From Methylococcaceae bacterium (GTDB lineage: Bacteria; Pseudomonadota; Gammaproteobacteria; Methylococcales; Methylomonadaceae), in assembly GCA_020048335.1 (NCBI GenBank), contig JAIFMS010000197.1:1-32316 (forward strand): a stretch of DNA of 32,316 bases, read 5' to 3'. Within the stretch, counting starts at the first letter, position 1. Every line of letters starts with the position of its first letter. Below are positions 1 to 8,657 of this stretch, in pieces. The notes under the pieces are model-generated. The model was not told the DNA's origin, did no database searches, and worked only from the letters and a program-made list of their open reading frames with translations. Position numbers and translations under genes: made by a program.

Positions 1-2216
1 AAGGACATTTAGCCTTATTGTCACAATCAGGCGCGGTCTGTACGGCGATTTTAGATTGGGCAAAATCACAAGAAATTGGTTTTTCTACTGTGGTGTCGAT
101 GGGCGGCGCGGCGGATATTGATTTTGGTGAAGTGCTAGATTATTTGGCGACCGACAGTGAAACAACAGGTATTTTGATGTATGTTGAGGGCATTCGTGAT
201 GCCCGGCGATTTTTAAGTGGCTTGAAAGCGGCGGCACGTTTAAAACCTGTGATTTTAATTAAATCAGGTCGCCATGAAGCCGGCTGTAAAGCAGCAATGT
301 CACACACGGGCGCGATGGTCGGTGGCGATGATGTGTTTGATGCAGCGATTGAAAGAGCAGGGGTGGTACGGGTTTACAATATCATTGAGCTGTTTTCAGC
401 CGCGCGGATTTTGGCGAACAATTATGTTTTGCGAAAAGACCGACTCGCGATTATCACCAACGCAGGCGGCCCCGGGGTAATGAGTACCGATAGGGCTGGC
501 GATGTGGGCGTGACGATGGCAACCTTAAGCGAAAAAAGCATTGCCGCGTTGAATAAAGTATTACCGATTCATTGGTCACACGCCAATCCTGTGGATATTT
601 TAGGCGATGCAACTTCGGAGCGGTATAAACAAGCCTTGGAAATTTGCTTGAATGATGAAAATGTGGATGGGGTGTTAAATATTCTTACCCCTCAAGCGAT
701 GACTAACCCAACTGAAGTGGCGCAATTTATTATTGAAGGGGCAAACAATACTAAAAAACCGGTATTGGCTTCGTGGACGGGCGGGAGCAAAGTGTTAGAA
801 GGACGGGCTTTATTTGCCAACAGCAAAGTCGCGCATTTTAATGCCCCTGAAATTGCGGTGGATGCGTTTTCTTGTTTGGCAAAATACACCCGTAACCAAA
901 TTTTACTCAAGCAAATTCCCTCACCGTCTCAAGAAATGGCAGCACCGAATGTCAATGGAGCGCGGTTGATTATTCAGCGGGTTTTATCCGAAGGGCGGCA
1001 AGTGCTGACCGCGCAGGAAGCCAAAGCGATTTTAGTGGCATTTCATATTCCTGTCACGCAAACCATCAAAGTCACCTCCAGTAAAGATGCGATGGTTGTT
1101 GCACAAGGCTTAGGATTTCCTGTGGTGTTAAAAATCAATATGCCTGAGTTTAGCCATAAATCTGATGTCGGTGGCGTACGACTCAATCTTAATAGCGTTG
1201 AAGAAGTTTCCCATCATTTTTTAGACATGGAAAATTTGATTAAAAAACATAGCCCCGATTTAAAAGAAGTGGTGATGACGCTTGAGCCAATGTACCGCTC
1301 ACAATCAGGACGCGAGCTGATGGTGGGTGTGGTGCGTGACCCTGTGTTTGGCCCTGCGATTAGTGTTGGATTGGGCGGCACGATGGTGGAAATTTTCCGT
1401 GATAAAGCGGTTGCTTTGCCGCCGTTAAATGAATATATGGTGGAGGAAATGATTGCCAAAACCAAAGCGGCAAAATATTTAAAGCAATTCCGCCAATTGC
1501 CTGCGGCGAATAAAAAAGCTTTGATTCAGGTGTTGCTGAATATTTCAACCATGGTTAGTGAACTGCCTGAAATTTTGGAGCTGGATATTAATCCGTTGAT
1601 TGTGGATGAACACGGCGCGATGGCGGTTGATGCCCGAATTAAGGCAGAAATGTCGCATCAATTAACCGCGTATTCGCACATGACGATTCATCCTTATCCG
1701 TCTGAATTAACTCAACATTGTCAATTGTCCAATGGGATGGATGTAACGCTGCGCCCGATTCGCCCAGAAGATGCCAGCATGGAAAAAGATTTTATGCAAA
1801 GTCTGTCAGAGCGCACCAAATATTTTCGCTTTATGCAGGCAATGCAGGAATTAACTCCTGAGATGATTGTGCGCTTTACGCAAATTGATTATGACCGTGA
1901 AATGGCGTTTGTGGTGGTCGCAGGTGAAGAAAAACAAACCGAATTAGGCGTTTGTCGCTATATTATTAACCCAGATGGACACAGTGCAGAATTTGCGTTG
2001 GTTGTTTCGGATGATTATCAAGGGCTAGGGATAGGTTCTCGATTAATGACCGCGCTGATGCAATCGGCAAAAAGTAAAGGGATTTCTATCATGGAAGGCG
2101 AAGTGTTAAGTGTCAATCAGCCGATGTTGTCATTAGTCAAAAAATTAGGTTTTAGCATTGAAGTCATCCCTGATGAACAGGACATTGTGCGGGTCGTAAA
2201 AAACTTGCGGATGTAA
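1..2216 (+). CDS. Protein lysine acetyltransferase, Pat/YfiQ type (5' partial)
   Basis: This is a fusion of an ADP-forming acyl-CoA synthetase-like region and a C-terminal GNAT acetyltransferase, the layout of Pat/PatZ (YfiQ), which acetylates lysines of enzymes such as acetyl-CoA synthetase using acetyl-CoA. The frame is open to the left edge (codons from base 3 read GHLALLSQSG), so the TTG at 18 is not a start. About 150 N-terminal residues, most of the CoA-binding domain, lie outside the window. Counting from base 18, SHTGA with the His that is phosphorylated in ADP-forming synthetases is at residues 95-99, an ATP-grasp-like region follows from about 335, and the GNAT domain spans about 575-732 with the acetyl-CoA loop YQGLGIGSRL. 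Whether the synthetase half is active cannot be told. A terminator-like hairpin follows the stop. Confidence 0.88.
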   Translation, partial: GHLALLSQSGAVCTAILDWAKSQEIGFSTVVSMGGAADIDFGEVLDYLATDSETTGILMYVEGIRDARRFLSGLKAAARLKPVILIKSGRHEAGCKAAMSHTGAMVGGDDVFDAAIERAGVVRVYNIIELFSAARILANNYVLRKDRLAIITNAGGPGVMSTDRAGDVGVTMATLSEKSIAALNKVLPIHWSHANPVDILGDATSERYKQALEICLNDENVDGVLNILTPQAMTNPTEVAQFIIEGANNTKKPVLASWTGGSKVLEGRALFANSKVAHFNAPEIAVDAFSCLAKYTRNQILLKQIPSPSQEMAAPNVNGARLIIQRVLSEGRQVLTAQEAKAILVAFHIPVTQTIKVTSSKDAMVVAQGLGFPVVLKINMPEFSHKSDVGGVRLNLNSVEEVSHHFLDMENLIKKHSPDLKEVVMTLEPMYRSQSGRELMVGVVRDPVFGPAISVGLGGTMVEIFRDKAVALPPLNEYMVEEMIAKTKAAKYLKQFRQLPAANKKALIQVLLNISTMVSELPEILELDINPLIVDEHGAMAVDARIKAEMSHQLTAYSHMTIHPYPSELTQHCQLSNGMDVTLRPIRPEDASMEKDFMQSLSERTKYFRFMQAMQELTPEMIVRFTQIDYDREMAFVVVAGEEKQTELGVCRYIINPDGHSAEFALVVSDDYQGLGIGSRLMTALMQSAKSKGISIMEGEVLSVNQPMLSLVKKLGFSIEVIPDEQDIVRVVKNLRM

Positions 2217-2224
2217 AATTCACC

Positions 2225-2257
2225 CCGCTCTTCTTTACAAAAAGGAGGGCATTTTTT
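2225..2257 (+). terminator. Probable intrinsic terminator after the acetyltransferase gene
   Basis: A pyrimidine-rich arm (CGCTCTTCTTT) pairs imperfectly with AAAAAGGAGGGC across a short loop and is followed by six T. The stem has mismatches and a G-U pair, so strength is uncertain. Its place right after the stop fits. Confidence 0.45.
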
Positions 2258-2276
2258 AACACTGAGGTTAATTATT

Positions 2277-2759
2277 ATGAGTGCACCGATTTATTCATTT
2301 TCAGTTAAAACAGTCGAGAAACGGTATAAAAGTCTGGCAGATTATCAAGGTAAAGTGCTGTTAATTGTCAACACCGCGAGTCACTGTGCTTTTACCCCGC
2401 AGTATAAAGAATTACAGGCGTTGTATGAAAAATATGGCAACGAAAGCTTTGAAGTGCTGGCTTTTCCTTGTAATCAATTTGCAGGGCAAGAACCAGAAGA
2501 GAATGCTGAAATTGTCAGTTTTTGCCAACTGACCTATCAAGTGACCTTTCCTGTGTTTGCCAAAATTGATGTCAATGGCAACAATGCGCTTCCTTTGTTT
2601 GCTTATTTAAAAACGCAACAAAAAGGAGTTTTAGGAACAGAAGCGATTAAATGGAATTTCACAAAATTTTTAGTGACAGCAAAAGGTGAGGTGGTGAAAC
2701 GTTATTCACCTTCTACTACGCCGAGTAGTATTGCCCAAGATATTGAGTCTTATCTGTAA
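2277..2759 (+). CDS. Glutathione peroxidase family thiol peroxidase
   Basis: A 160-residue Gpx/BtuE-family enzyme that reduces hydrogen and lipid peroxides in the cytoplasm. The catalytic tetrad is visible: Cys37 in NTASHCAFT (the position of selenocysteine in animal enzymes), Gln67 in FPCNQF, and Trp126-Asn127 in KWNF. Cys83 in SFCQL sits where thioredoxin-dependent bacterial Gpx proteins have the resolving cysteine, so thioredoxin is the more likely electron donor (inference). The ATG is preceded by GAGG at 2264-2267. There is no signal peptide. The next gene's ribosome binding site overlaps the stop codon, suggesting co-transcription. Confidence 0.93.
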   Translation: MSAPIYSFSVKTVEKRYKSLADYQGKVLLIVNTASHCAFTPQYKELQALYEKYGNESFEVLAFPCNQFAGQEPEENAEIVSFCQLTYQVTFPVFAKIDVNGNNALPLFAYLKTQQKGVLGTEAIKWNFTKFLVTAKGEVVKRYSPSTTPSSIAQDIESYL

Positions 2760-2768
2760 GGAGAAAAC

Positions 2769-3798
2769 ATGAAAAATGAAAAATGGGTGGTTGTTGAGCA
2801 TTGTCCAGGGATTCCTGATATTGAACGGATTTATAAAAAAGTAGAAGGAGATGCTGTTTAAAACCTTGTATGTCACGGTTGATTTATATCAACATGGCAT
2901 TGCGTTAGACACGCCACTGAATCAGTGCATGGGAGCGGATTCCATCATGGAAGTGGTCGCCACAGGCGCAAACGCGAAGTTTAAAGTGGGTGATGTAGTA
3001 CAGGGCTTTGGCGGCTGGCAGAAATATGTGATTCACAACGGCGGTGAAGTATTATGGCAAACAGGCACTTTCCCGATGGTTTTCCCTGCCTATCGCAAAC
3101 TTGACCCCGCCGTACATCCTGCAAAATTTCCTTATTCCTTAGCCTTAGGTGCGTTAGGCGGACCGGGTATGGCAGCCTGGGGAACGATTTCAAAAGTGTT
3201 TAACCTTGAAGCAGGGCAAACCTTGCTGATTAGCGGTGCGTCTGGCGCGGTGGGTGAAATGGTCGGGCAGTTGGCAAAACTGCACGGCGTTAAAGTGATT
3301 GGCATTGTCGGCAGTGATGAAAAAATAGCTCATATTAAAAGTCTTGGATTTGATGCGGGGATTAATTACAAACAAGCCAATGATTATGAAAAAATGAGTC
3401 AAGCCTTACAAGAGGTTGCGCCTGAAGGAATAGACCGTTATTTTGACAATATCGGCGGTTATATAACCGATGCGGTATTCCCACAATTAAATGTTTACTC
3501 GGTGGTCGCTATTTGCTGGCAGTTGGCGACGCAACTGGAAACCGAACCCAATACAGGGCCGCGTTTGTTTCCTTGGATTATGTTTCCAAGAGCCACCATT
3601 CGGGGAATTTTCGCTTTGGAATGGTTTACTCAAGAAAATTGGCTCGCCTTAATCGAAGAAGTAGGGGGCTATATTCAAGCTGGTAAAGTCAAATATCACG
3701 AAGTCCATTATGAAGGCTTTGACCAAATTCCGCAGGCTTACTCGACCTTGTTCAAAGGCACGGAAAAAACCCGTGGAAAAGTGATTGTCAAAATTTAA
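2769..3798 (+). pseudogene. Zinc-free MDR-family NADP-dependent oxidoreductase, frameshifted near the 5' end
   Basis: The protein belongs to the medium-chain dehydrogenase/reductase group of leukotriene-B4-dehydrogenase/CurA-like NADPH oxidoreductases, which reduce the double bond of enones. The NADP-binding glycine motif is SGASGAVGE and YFDNIGG is typical. The natural start is ATG 2769, six bases after AAGGAG. This frame reads MKNEKWVVVEHCPGIPDIER and stops at 2859-2861. The rest of the family sequence (LFKTLYVTVDLY...) continues in the +1 frame from 2851 to 3798. ATG 2851 directly abuts AAGGAG with no spacing, so it is a poor start. A small indel near 2850-2858 is the simplest explanation, and about ten residues of the N-terminal region also look missing. 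A sequencing error cannot be excluded. bluB overlaps its 3' end. Confidence 0.7.
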
Positions 3799-4447
3799 CG
3801 GCTCTTTTACCGATGCAGAACGTGCCGCTGTGTATCGCGTTATCGCACAACGCCGAGATATGCGGCATTTTCTAGCCACGCCGATTGCGCCTGAATTATT
3901 AAACCGCCTTTTACAAGCCGCTCATCAAGCAGGCAGTGTCGGTTTAATGCAGCCGTGGCGATTTATTCGGATTACAGAGCCTGATTTAAAACTGCAAATT
4001 CAGGCACTTGTCGAGCAGGAACGCATTAAAACAGCGCAGGCATTAGGTGAGCGGGAAGAAGAGTTTATGCGTTTAAAAGTCGAAGGAATTTTAGAATGCG
4101 GCGAATTGTTGGTGGTTGCTTTACCCGACCAACGGGAACAACATATCTTTGGTCGCCGTACCTTGCCGCAGATGGATATAGCTTCAGCGGCGTGTGCGAT
4201 TCAAAATCTTTGGCTCGCGGCACGCGCGGAAGGATTAGGCATGGGCTGGGTTTCTTTATTTGAGCCACAAGCGTTAGGCAAGTTATTGAAAATGCCAGCA
4301 AATAGTGAACCGATTGCGATTTTATGCTTAGGGTATGTACCTGAATTTTATGATAAACCGCTGTTAGAAATGGAAAACTGGATACACGGCAAACCGCTGG
4401 ATGCGCTTGTGTTTGAAAACAGTTGGGCTAATAAAAAAGCCACTTGA
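3785..4447 (+). CDS. bluB: 5,6-dimethylbenzimidazole synthase BluB
   Basis: A flavin-destructase of the nitroreductase fold that converts reduced FMN and oxygen into 5,6-dimethylbenzimidazole, the lower ligand of vitamin B12. Family landmarks are RRDMRHF near residue 23, VGLMQPWRFI near 52, and LPQMDIASAACAIQNLWLAARAEG with GMGWVSLFEP towards the C terminus. The length of 220 residues is normal. The start is TTG 3785, overlapping the upstream frame by 14 bases. No ATG exists upstream of the conserved FTDAERAAVYR segment, so a TTG start with coupled translation is likely. No other cobalamin gene is in the window. The first array repeat lies 88 bases downstream. Confidence 0.92.
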   Translation: MSKFNGSFTDAERAAVYRVIAQRRDMRHFLATPIAPELLNRLLQAAHQAGSVGLMQPWRFIRITEPDLKLQIQALVEQERIKTAQALGEREEEFMRLKVEGILECGELLVVALPDQREQHIFGRRTLPQMDIASAACAIQNLWLAARAEGLGMGWVSLFEPQALGKLLKMPANSEPIAILCLGYVPEFYDKPLLEMENWIHGKPLDALVFENSWANKKAT

Positions 4448-4535
4448 TTCTAGGATTTATCCACGAAATTTGTTGAACAAACTATCTTCCAGATGGTCGT
4501 TGTTTTGCTGTTGGGTGGATTTTTTTAGTTGTAAT

Positions 4536-4570
4536 AAAAGCCTTGGTTGTGAAAGCAAGCGGGGCTTTTT
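4536..4570 (+). terminator. Array repeat T1 (form A), terminator-like
   Basis: First of nine related hairpins. AAGCC...GGGGCTT forms the outer stem and TTGT-GAAA-GCAA forms an inner hairpin with a GNRA loop, followed by five T. An A tract on the left means it could also act on the other strand. It follows bluB and marks the left edge of the accessory array. Confidence 0.75.
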
Positions 4571-4620
4571 CATTTACTCCCTTCATGTAACAAATCATTC
4601 TCGATAGTCCAGTTTTCATG

Positions 4621-4626
4621 TACAAT
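4621..4626 (+). promoter_or_regulatory. Candidate -10 element for the first toxin-antitoxin pair
   Basis: TACAAT lies 21 bases before the ATG at 4647. The -35 match 17 bases upstream (TTCTCG) is weak, and no Shine-Dalgarno sequence precedes the start. Confidence 0.3.
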
Positions 4627-4646
4627 ATATTAAAAACGTACCAAAA

Positions 4647-5021
4647 ATGAAACACACTGAGCTATCAAAAATTATTAACCACCAACCAAAACTTTCTGTG
4701 AAATTTTTTCAACAGCAAGCGTCTCTTTCTGAGCCTGTACGAGATTGGCTTAAATCATTGCCTTTAGAAGATAAAAAAGCGATTGGTGAAGACATTAAAG
4801 CGGCTCAATACGGCTGGTCGTTGGGATTGCCGCTAATTGATTATCTTGAGGGTGACATTTGGGAGGTTCGCACTAAATTAACCAATCGGATTGCCCGTGT
4901 TTTGTTTGTTGTTGAAGGTTCAACAATGGTTCTGTTGCATGGCTTTATTAAGAAAAATCAAAAAACGCCGAAGCAAGAGTTAAATCTTGCCAAAGAAAGA
5001 TTAAAAAAATTGAGAGGATAA
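4647..5021 (+). CDS. Gp49-like (HigB/RelE superfamily) toxin
   Basis: A 124-residue type II toxin of the phage-derived Gp49-like family, RelE-fold ribosome-dependent mRNA endonucleases. The diagnostic block is in the second half: IWEVRTKL, then RIARVLFVV, then LLHGFIKKNQKTPKQELNLAKERLKK. The first 20 or so residues are an unusual extension, and an internal start cannot be excluded. The order toxin then antitoxin, with one base between the frames, is usual for HigBA-type pairs. The pair is bounded by repeats T1 and T2. Confidence 0.85.
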   Translation: MKHTELSKIINHQPKLSVKFFQQQASLSEPVRDWLKSLPLEDKKAIGEDIKAAQYGWSLGLPLIDYLEGDIWEVRTKLTNRIARVLFVVEGSTMVLLHGFIKKNQKTPKQELNLAKERLKKLRG

Positions 5022-5022
5022 C

Positions 5023-5322
5023 ATGAACCCACATATCGGCTCTGACTTTGACGATTTTCTGCACGAAGAAGGTATTTTTGAAGAAGTGGAAGCGGCTGCA
5101 CTCAAAAAGGTGGTTGCTTGTATGGTTGTGCAGGCGATGGAGGAAAAGCATATTAGCAAAACTGAAATGGCGCGGCGTATGAAAACCAGTCGTCAACAGT
5201 TGGCTAGATTGCTTGATTTTGATGGTCATTATTCTGTTTCTTTAGCGACATTGACTAAAGCGGCGGCGGCGGTTGGTAAAAAAGTTTCGATTAGTTTTGA
5301 GTCTGTAGAAGGTGCAGCTTAA
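5023..5322 (+). CDS. XRE-family HTH antitoxin
   Basis: A 99-residue partner of the preceding toxin. The helix-turn-helix spans about residues 42-80 (HISKTEMARRMKTSRQQLARLLD, then VSLATLTKAAAAVGKKVSISF), typical of HigA-like antitoxins that neutralise the toxin and repress their own promoter. The start ATG lies two bases after the toxin stop, with GAGG just upstream inside the toxin gene. Confidence 0.87.
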   Translation: MNPHIGSDFDDFLHEEGIFEEVEAAALKKVVACMVVQAMEEKHISKTEMARRMKTSRQQLARLLDFDGHYSVSLATLTKAAAAVGKKVSISFESVEGAA

Positions 5323-5339
5323 AAATAATCATAGAACGC

Positions 5340-5373
5340 AAGGCTCGGTTGTGAAAGCAAGCGGGGCTTTTTT
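5340..5373 (+). terminator. Array repeat T2 (form A), terminator-like
   Basis: Near-identical to T1: AAGGCTCGG...CGGGGCTTTTTT with the TTGTGAAAGCAA inner hairpin. It begins 17 bases after the antitoxin stop. Confidence 0.78.
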
Positions 5374-5462
5374 ACACTGTCATTTCTTCTACTGATTTTT
5401 TAAGACGACTGGTCATTTTGAAAAATTAAAGCTCAAGGCTATCGACAAAATGCCGCCTCACG

Positions 5463-5492
5463 CCGAATGACGCAAGCTTTATTCGGGGGGGG
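5463..5492. repeat. Short inverted repeat ending in a run of eight G
   Basis: CCGAAT and ATTCGG face each other across 12 bases and run directly into G8 at 5485-5492. This lies in the 270-base gap before the methyltransferase gene, about 40 bases upstream of the candidate -35. Apart from T2 and the promoter, nothing else was recognised in this gap. Confidence 0.45.
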
Positions 5493-5530
5493 CTTGCTAA
5501 ATTATCCAGTATTATTTTTTTATCTTCTGA

Positions 5531-5561
5531 CCTGGAGAAAGAGTATAAAACCTGGCATAAT
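5531..5561 (+). promoter_or_regulatory. Restriction-modification operon promoter framed by two CCTGG sites
   Basis: TGGAGA at 5533-5538 and CATAAT at 5556-5561 form a -35/-10 pair with 17-base spacing. CCTGG at 5531-5535 overlaps the -35, and a second CCTGG at 5551-5555 touches the -10. CCWGG is the target of EcoRII and Dcm-type enzymes, the family encoded just downstream. The sites are exactly 20 bp apart, so they lie on roughly the same face of the helix. Methylation- or methyltransferase-dependent control is an inference. Confidence 0.55.
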
Positions 5562-5592
5562 GTCTGCAAATATTCTTTGAGAGACGTTAAAA

Positions 5593-6783
5593 ATGAATCA
5601 GCAACCTGTTAATAATCTGCTACGACAGACGCGAATTCTGCATACTCAAAATGGTGTTATCAATGTTCGTGCTGTTCACCGTTGCGAAATGCGAGACCAT
5701 GAATCACCTCCTTACTTTAATGATGCAATCCGGCAATATATTGATTCTGACAAAAATAATGACCATCTTTTCACTTTTATAGATTTATTTGCCGGAATTG
5801 GTGGAATTCGTCTTGGTTTTGAAGCACATAGAGGTCATTGTGTATTTACCAGTGAATGGAATTCATTCTCTCAAAAGACCTATCTAGCCAATTTTCAACA
5901 TGATGACAAACATATCCTTGCTGGCGACATTACAAGCATTGATGCTAATGACGTGCCAAATCATGATGTACTGTTAGCAGGCTTTCCTTGTCAGCCATTC
6001 AGTATCGCAGGAGTTTCAAAAAAAAATGCGCTAGGTCGCCCTCATGGATTTGAATGCACCACGCAGGGGACTTTGTTTTTTGATGTTGCACGGATCATTG
6101 CAGCTAAAAGACCTAAAGTGTTTTTATTGGAAAATGTTAAAAATCTTCTTTCTCACGACAAAGGAAATACTTTTAAGGTGATTTTGCAAACATTACGCGA
6201 TGAGCTTGGTTATACGGTGTATTACAAAGTTATTGACGGTCAATATTTCGTACCACAACATCGAGAACGTATTATTATCGTTGGCTTTCGAGATAAGACT
6301 GATTTTTCTTGGGATAATTTGCACTTACCAGCTAAAAAAACCTATCTTTCAAGTATCTTGCACCCGCAAGATGGTAGTGAAATAGCCGAAGAACCTTACA
6401 CTATTGGAGAACAAGCAACCATCAATCCAAAATATACGCTAACCCCAAATTTGTGGGCATATCTTCAAGCTTATAAAGAGAAACACCAAGCCGCTGGCAA
6501 TGGTTTTGGTTTTGGGTTAGTGACTTCGGATAGTGTAAGCCGTACTTTATCAGCAAGATATTATAAAGACGGCTCAGAAATTCTTGTTTCACAAGGAAAA
6601 AGCAAACGCCCCCGCAGACTAACGCCACGCGAATGTGCAAGACTTATGGGGTTTCCAGATACATTTAAAATCCCAGTCAGTGACACTCAAGCATACAGGC
6701 AATTTGGAAACAGCGTTGTAATGCCAGTGATGAAAGAGGTCGCAAGAATTTTAATCCCAAAGATTATAGAGATAAAACGATGA
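5593..6783 (+). CDS. DNA cytosine-5 methyltransferase, Dcm/M.EcoRII type
   Basis: A 396-residue C5-cytosine methyltransferase with all main motifs in order: [11 protein letters not shown] (62-71), IV FPCQPF with nucleophile Cys133, VI ENV (180-182), [31 protein letters not shown], and [11 protein letters not shown] near the C terminus. An N-terminal extension of about 60 residues precedes motif I, as in Dcm and M.EcoRII, where this part can act in autoregulation. With the EcoRII-like nuclease next to it, the expected target is CCWGG, methylated on the inner C (inference). The stop overlaps the nuclease start as ATGA. It is bounded, together with the nuclease, by repeats T2 and T3. Confidence 0.94.
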   Translation: MNQQPVNNLLRQTRILHTQNGVINVRAVHRCEMRDHESPPYFNDAIRQYIDSDKNNDHLFTFIDLFAGIGGIRLGFEAHRGHCVFTSEWNSFSQKTYLANFQHDDKHILAGDITSIDANDVPNHDVLLAGFPCQPFSIAGVSKKNALGRPHGFECTTQGTLFFDVARIIAAKRPKVFLLENVKNLLSHDKGNTFKVILQTLRDELGYTVYYKVIDGQYFVPQHRERIIIVGFRDKTDFSWDNLHLPAKKTYLSSILHPQDGSEIAEEPYTIGEQATINPKYTLTPNLWAYLQAYKEKHQAAGNGFGFGLVTSDSVSRTLSARYYKDGSEILVSQGKSKRPRRLTPRECARLMGFPDTFKIPVSDTQAYRQFGNSVVMPVMKEVARILIPKIIEIKR

Positions 6784-8006
6784 AACGAGGGTATCTTTCG
6801 CAGTATTTTGAAGGCGTTGCCCTGAAACGACTTAGTGCGGTTGAGGTTGATATGATGTATTCCCATCAGCATGAGTTTAATGGTGTTGAGGGATTGCGTG
6901 AAATACTTGGAGAACCAGAAGGAAAAGTTAAATACAAAGCTAAGTTTTTATATCTTACGGATTATGATGATGAGCCAATTATTGAAGATGGTTTTTTGAC
7001 TTGGTATGATGCACGACAAAGAGCAAGACTTGAAAAAGGAGTTATGCGATGGGAATATCGGCTTTATTTTCCAGCAAATCAGGTTTTGCAATGCGCGACT
7101 GTTGGGGATTTATTATTAATTGCAAAGCTGCCTGACGGCACTTTATTGGCAATAGTAGTGGAACAAGAAACAACTATTGCCAAACAACTTATGTGGTTGT
7201 TCGGGTTTTCAGATTTATCGCATCCCGGCTTTTCAATCCGTGAAGATTTAGAGACGGAACAAGACAGAATAGAATTTGCATCAAGATTTATTCTTGAAAA
7301 TATTGGGATTATTGTCGAAACTACTGAGGAAACTAGGCTGGATGCCATGCTTGAAAAGTTCAAAGGCAAATTTCCAACTACAAGAGAATTTTCTGCCTAT
7401 GCTCGCTCTACTTTGAAAGACATTGATCCTCAAGATGGGGCGGATGATGTATTAATGGCTTGGCTAGAACGCGAGGAAGTTTTATTCCGAACTTTAGAAC
7501 GCCATCTTATTGGAGACCGACTTACTCAAGGCTTTGATGACGATGTGGACAGTTTTATTAGTTTTTCGCTTTCAGTGCAGAACAGACGGAAAAGCCGCGT
7601 TGGTCTCTCGCTGGAAAATCATCTGGAATCTTTGTTTACTGCTTATAGCATCCGCTATTCCAGAACATCAGTCACAGAAAATAAAACAAAACCAGATTTT
7701 TTGTTTCCAGGATATGAGGAATATCACGACCCAACATTTAACCCAATAAATTTAACCATGCTAGGAGTAAAAACCACTTGCAAGGATCGTTGGCGACAAG
7801 TATTAACAGAGGCTAACCGAATTCCTAAAAAGCATCTTTTGACTTTAGAGGCAGCAATCAGCAGCAACCAGACTAATGAAATGCAATCGAAGAGTCTGCA
7901 ACTGGTTTTACCGCGTAGAATTCACGAATCCTATACAGATTTGCAACGCTCATGGCTTATGGATATATCAGAGTTTATAAGACTTGTTTCTGAGCGTGAC
8001 AAATAA
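6780..8006 (+). CDS. Type IIE restriction endonuclease, EcoRII-like
   Basis: A 408-residue protein with the EcoRII layout (EcoRII itself is about 400 residues). The N-terminal effector domain (about 1-180) contains [11 protein letters not shown] and [11 protein letters not shown]. The catalytic C-terminal domain (about 270-390) contains [18 protein letters not shown] with Asp306, and [13 protein letters not shown] with Lys331, which form the PD-(D/E)XK centre. EcoRII-type enzymes cut CCWGG and need a second site as allosteric effector. The start codon overlaps the methyltransferase stop by four bases, so nuclease synthesis is probably coupled to methylase translation. There is no frameshift or missing motif, so the pair looks intact. 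Confidence 0.93.
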   Translation: MKRGYLSQYFEGVALKRLSAVEVDMMYSHQHEFNGVEGLREILGEPEGKVKYKAKFLYLTDYDDEPIIEDGFLTWYDARQRARLEKGVMRWEYRLYFPANQVLQCATVGDLLLIAKLPDGTLLAIVVEQETTIAKQLMWLFGFSDLSHPGFSIREDLETEQDRIEFASRFILENIGIIVETTEETRLDAMLEKFKGKFPTTREFSAYARSTLKDIDPQDGADDVLMAWLEREEVLFRTLERHLIGDRLTQGFDDDVDSFISFSLSVQNRRKSRVGLSLENHLESLFTAYSIRYSRTSVTENKTKPDFLFPGYEEYHDPTFNPINLTMLGVKTTCKDRWRQVLTEANRIPKKHLLTLEAAISSNQTNEMQSKSLQLVLPRRIHESYTDLQRSWLMDISEFIRLVSERDK

Positions 8007-8079
8007 CCTGTAACTCGTAAAGCGCACATTATGCCGTATGCCAAACCACTATGCAGTGAAATACTCTACCCACAAAAAC

Positions 8080-8114
8080 AAAGCCCCACTTGCCAACGCA
8101 GTCGGGGCTTTTTT
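8080..8114 (+). terminator. Array repeat T3 (form B), terminator-like
   Basis: Form B repeat: AAAGCCCC pairs with GGGGCTTT, and the inner part CTTGCCAACGCAG differs from form A. A T6 run follows. It lies 73 bases after the restriction gene. Confidence 0.78.
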
Positions 8115-8165
8115 GTTTGTATGCTAAACTCGCATTTTACCCTTACATTTGAGAGAAAATTCATA

Positions 8166-8588
8166 ATGTATAAAGAAAAACTAAAAGCTTTTGCCAATCA
8201 GGAAAGCTTAGTCGGAAAAGCATGGCAACACGCCGCCGCGATTGATTTGATTGAAACCTCCGACATCAAAGATTGCTCTATGCACTGTTTTCATTATCAG
8301 CAAATGTTTGAAATGCTGCTTAAATTCTTGCTGGAAACCAAAAGCAAATATGGAGCTTATCCGCATACCCATAAGTTAAATAAACTACTTGAGCAATTGA
8401 TTGAATTAACAGATTTTAGAACCGATAAAAATAAATATTTTATGGCGTTACAAGTGATTACGGTTTGCGCAGAAGAATATCGCTACAACTTTTTGCTGGA
8501 TTGCGAAGGTTATAAAGTCAGTGTGCAGTTAGCGAATGAGTTGCTTGAACAGCTTGTAAGCTGGGGTAGCTTGTGCAGTGAAACGTGA
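8166..8588 (+). CDS. HEPN-domain protein without an MNT partner
   Basis: A 140-residue all-helical protein. CSMHCFHYQQMFEMLLKFLLE followed by HTHKLNKLLEQL is the usual HEPN pattern, in which a paired helix is followed by a TH(D/K)L..LL segment. HEPN proteins act as RNases or as partners of MNT nucleotidyltransferases in toxin-antitoxin systems. No nucleotidyltransferase gene is adjacent, and a clean RxxxxH catalytic motif is not obvious, so catalytic activity is unproven. ATG 8166 is preferred because GAGAG lies just upstream and the longer frame would run through repeat T3. The gene stands alone between T3 and T4. Confidence 0.72.
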   Translation: MYKEKLKAFANQESLVGKAWQHAAAIDLIETSDIKDCSMHCFHYQQMFEMLLKFLLETKSKYGAYPHTHKLNKLLEQLIELTDFRTDKNKYFMALQVITVCAEEYRYNFLLDCEGYKVSVQLANELLEQLVSWGSLCSET

Positions 8589-8613
8589 AGCGAGACAAAA
8601 TCAACAAAAAACC

Positions 8614-8648
8614 AAAGCCCCACTTACCAACGCAATCGGGGCTTTTTT
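8614..8648 (+). terminator. Array repeat T4 (form B), terminator-like
   Basis: AAAGCCCCACTTACC...AATCGGGGCTTTTTT, 25 bases after the HEPN stop. The downstream flank TATTGCCACT is shared with the other form B copies, so the repeat extends beyond the hairpin. Confidence 0.78.
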
Positions 8649-8657
8649 ATTGCCACT

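Noticed and set aside
18-20. TTG at 18 as the start of the acetyltransferase gene
   Set aside because: The frame is open to the window edge and the upstream codons match the family, so the gene begins outside.
1214-1548. Minus-strand frames opposite the acetyltransferase
   Set aside because: They lie wholly inside a conserved coding region in another frame and resemble no family.
2831-2861. Programmed frameshift at the A6 run in the oxidoreductase gene
   Set aside because: The run is not in the phase of a -1 slippery heptamer, the needed shift is +1, and it must occur after the TAG at 2842. A plain indel fits better.
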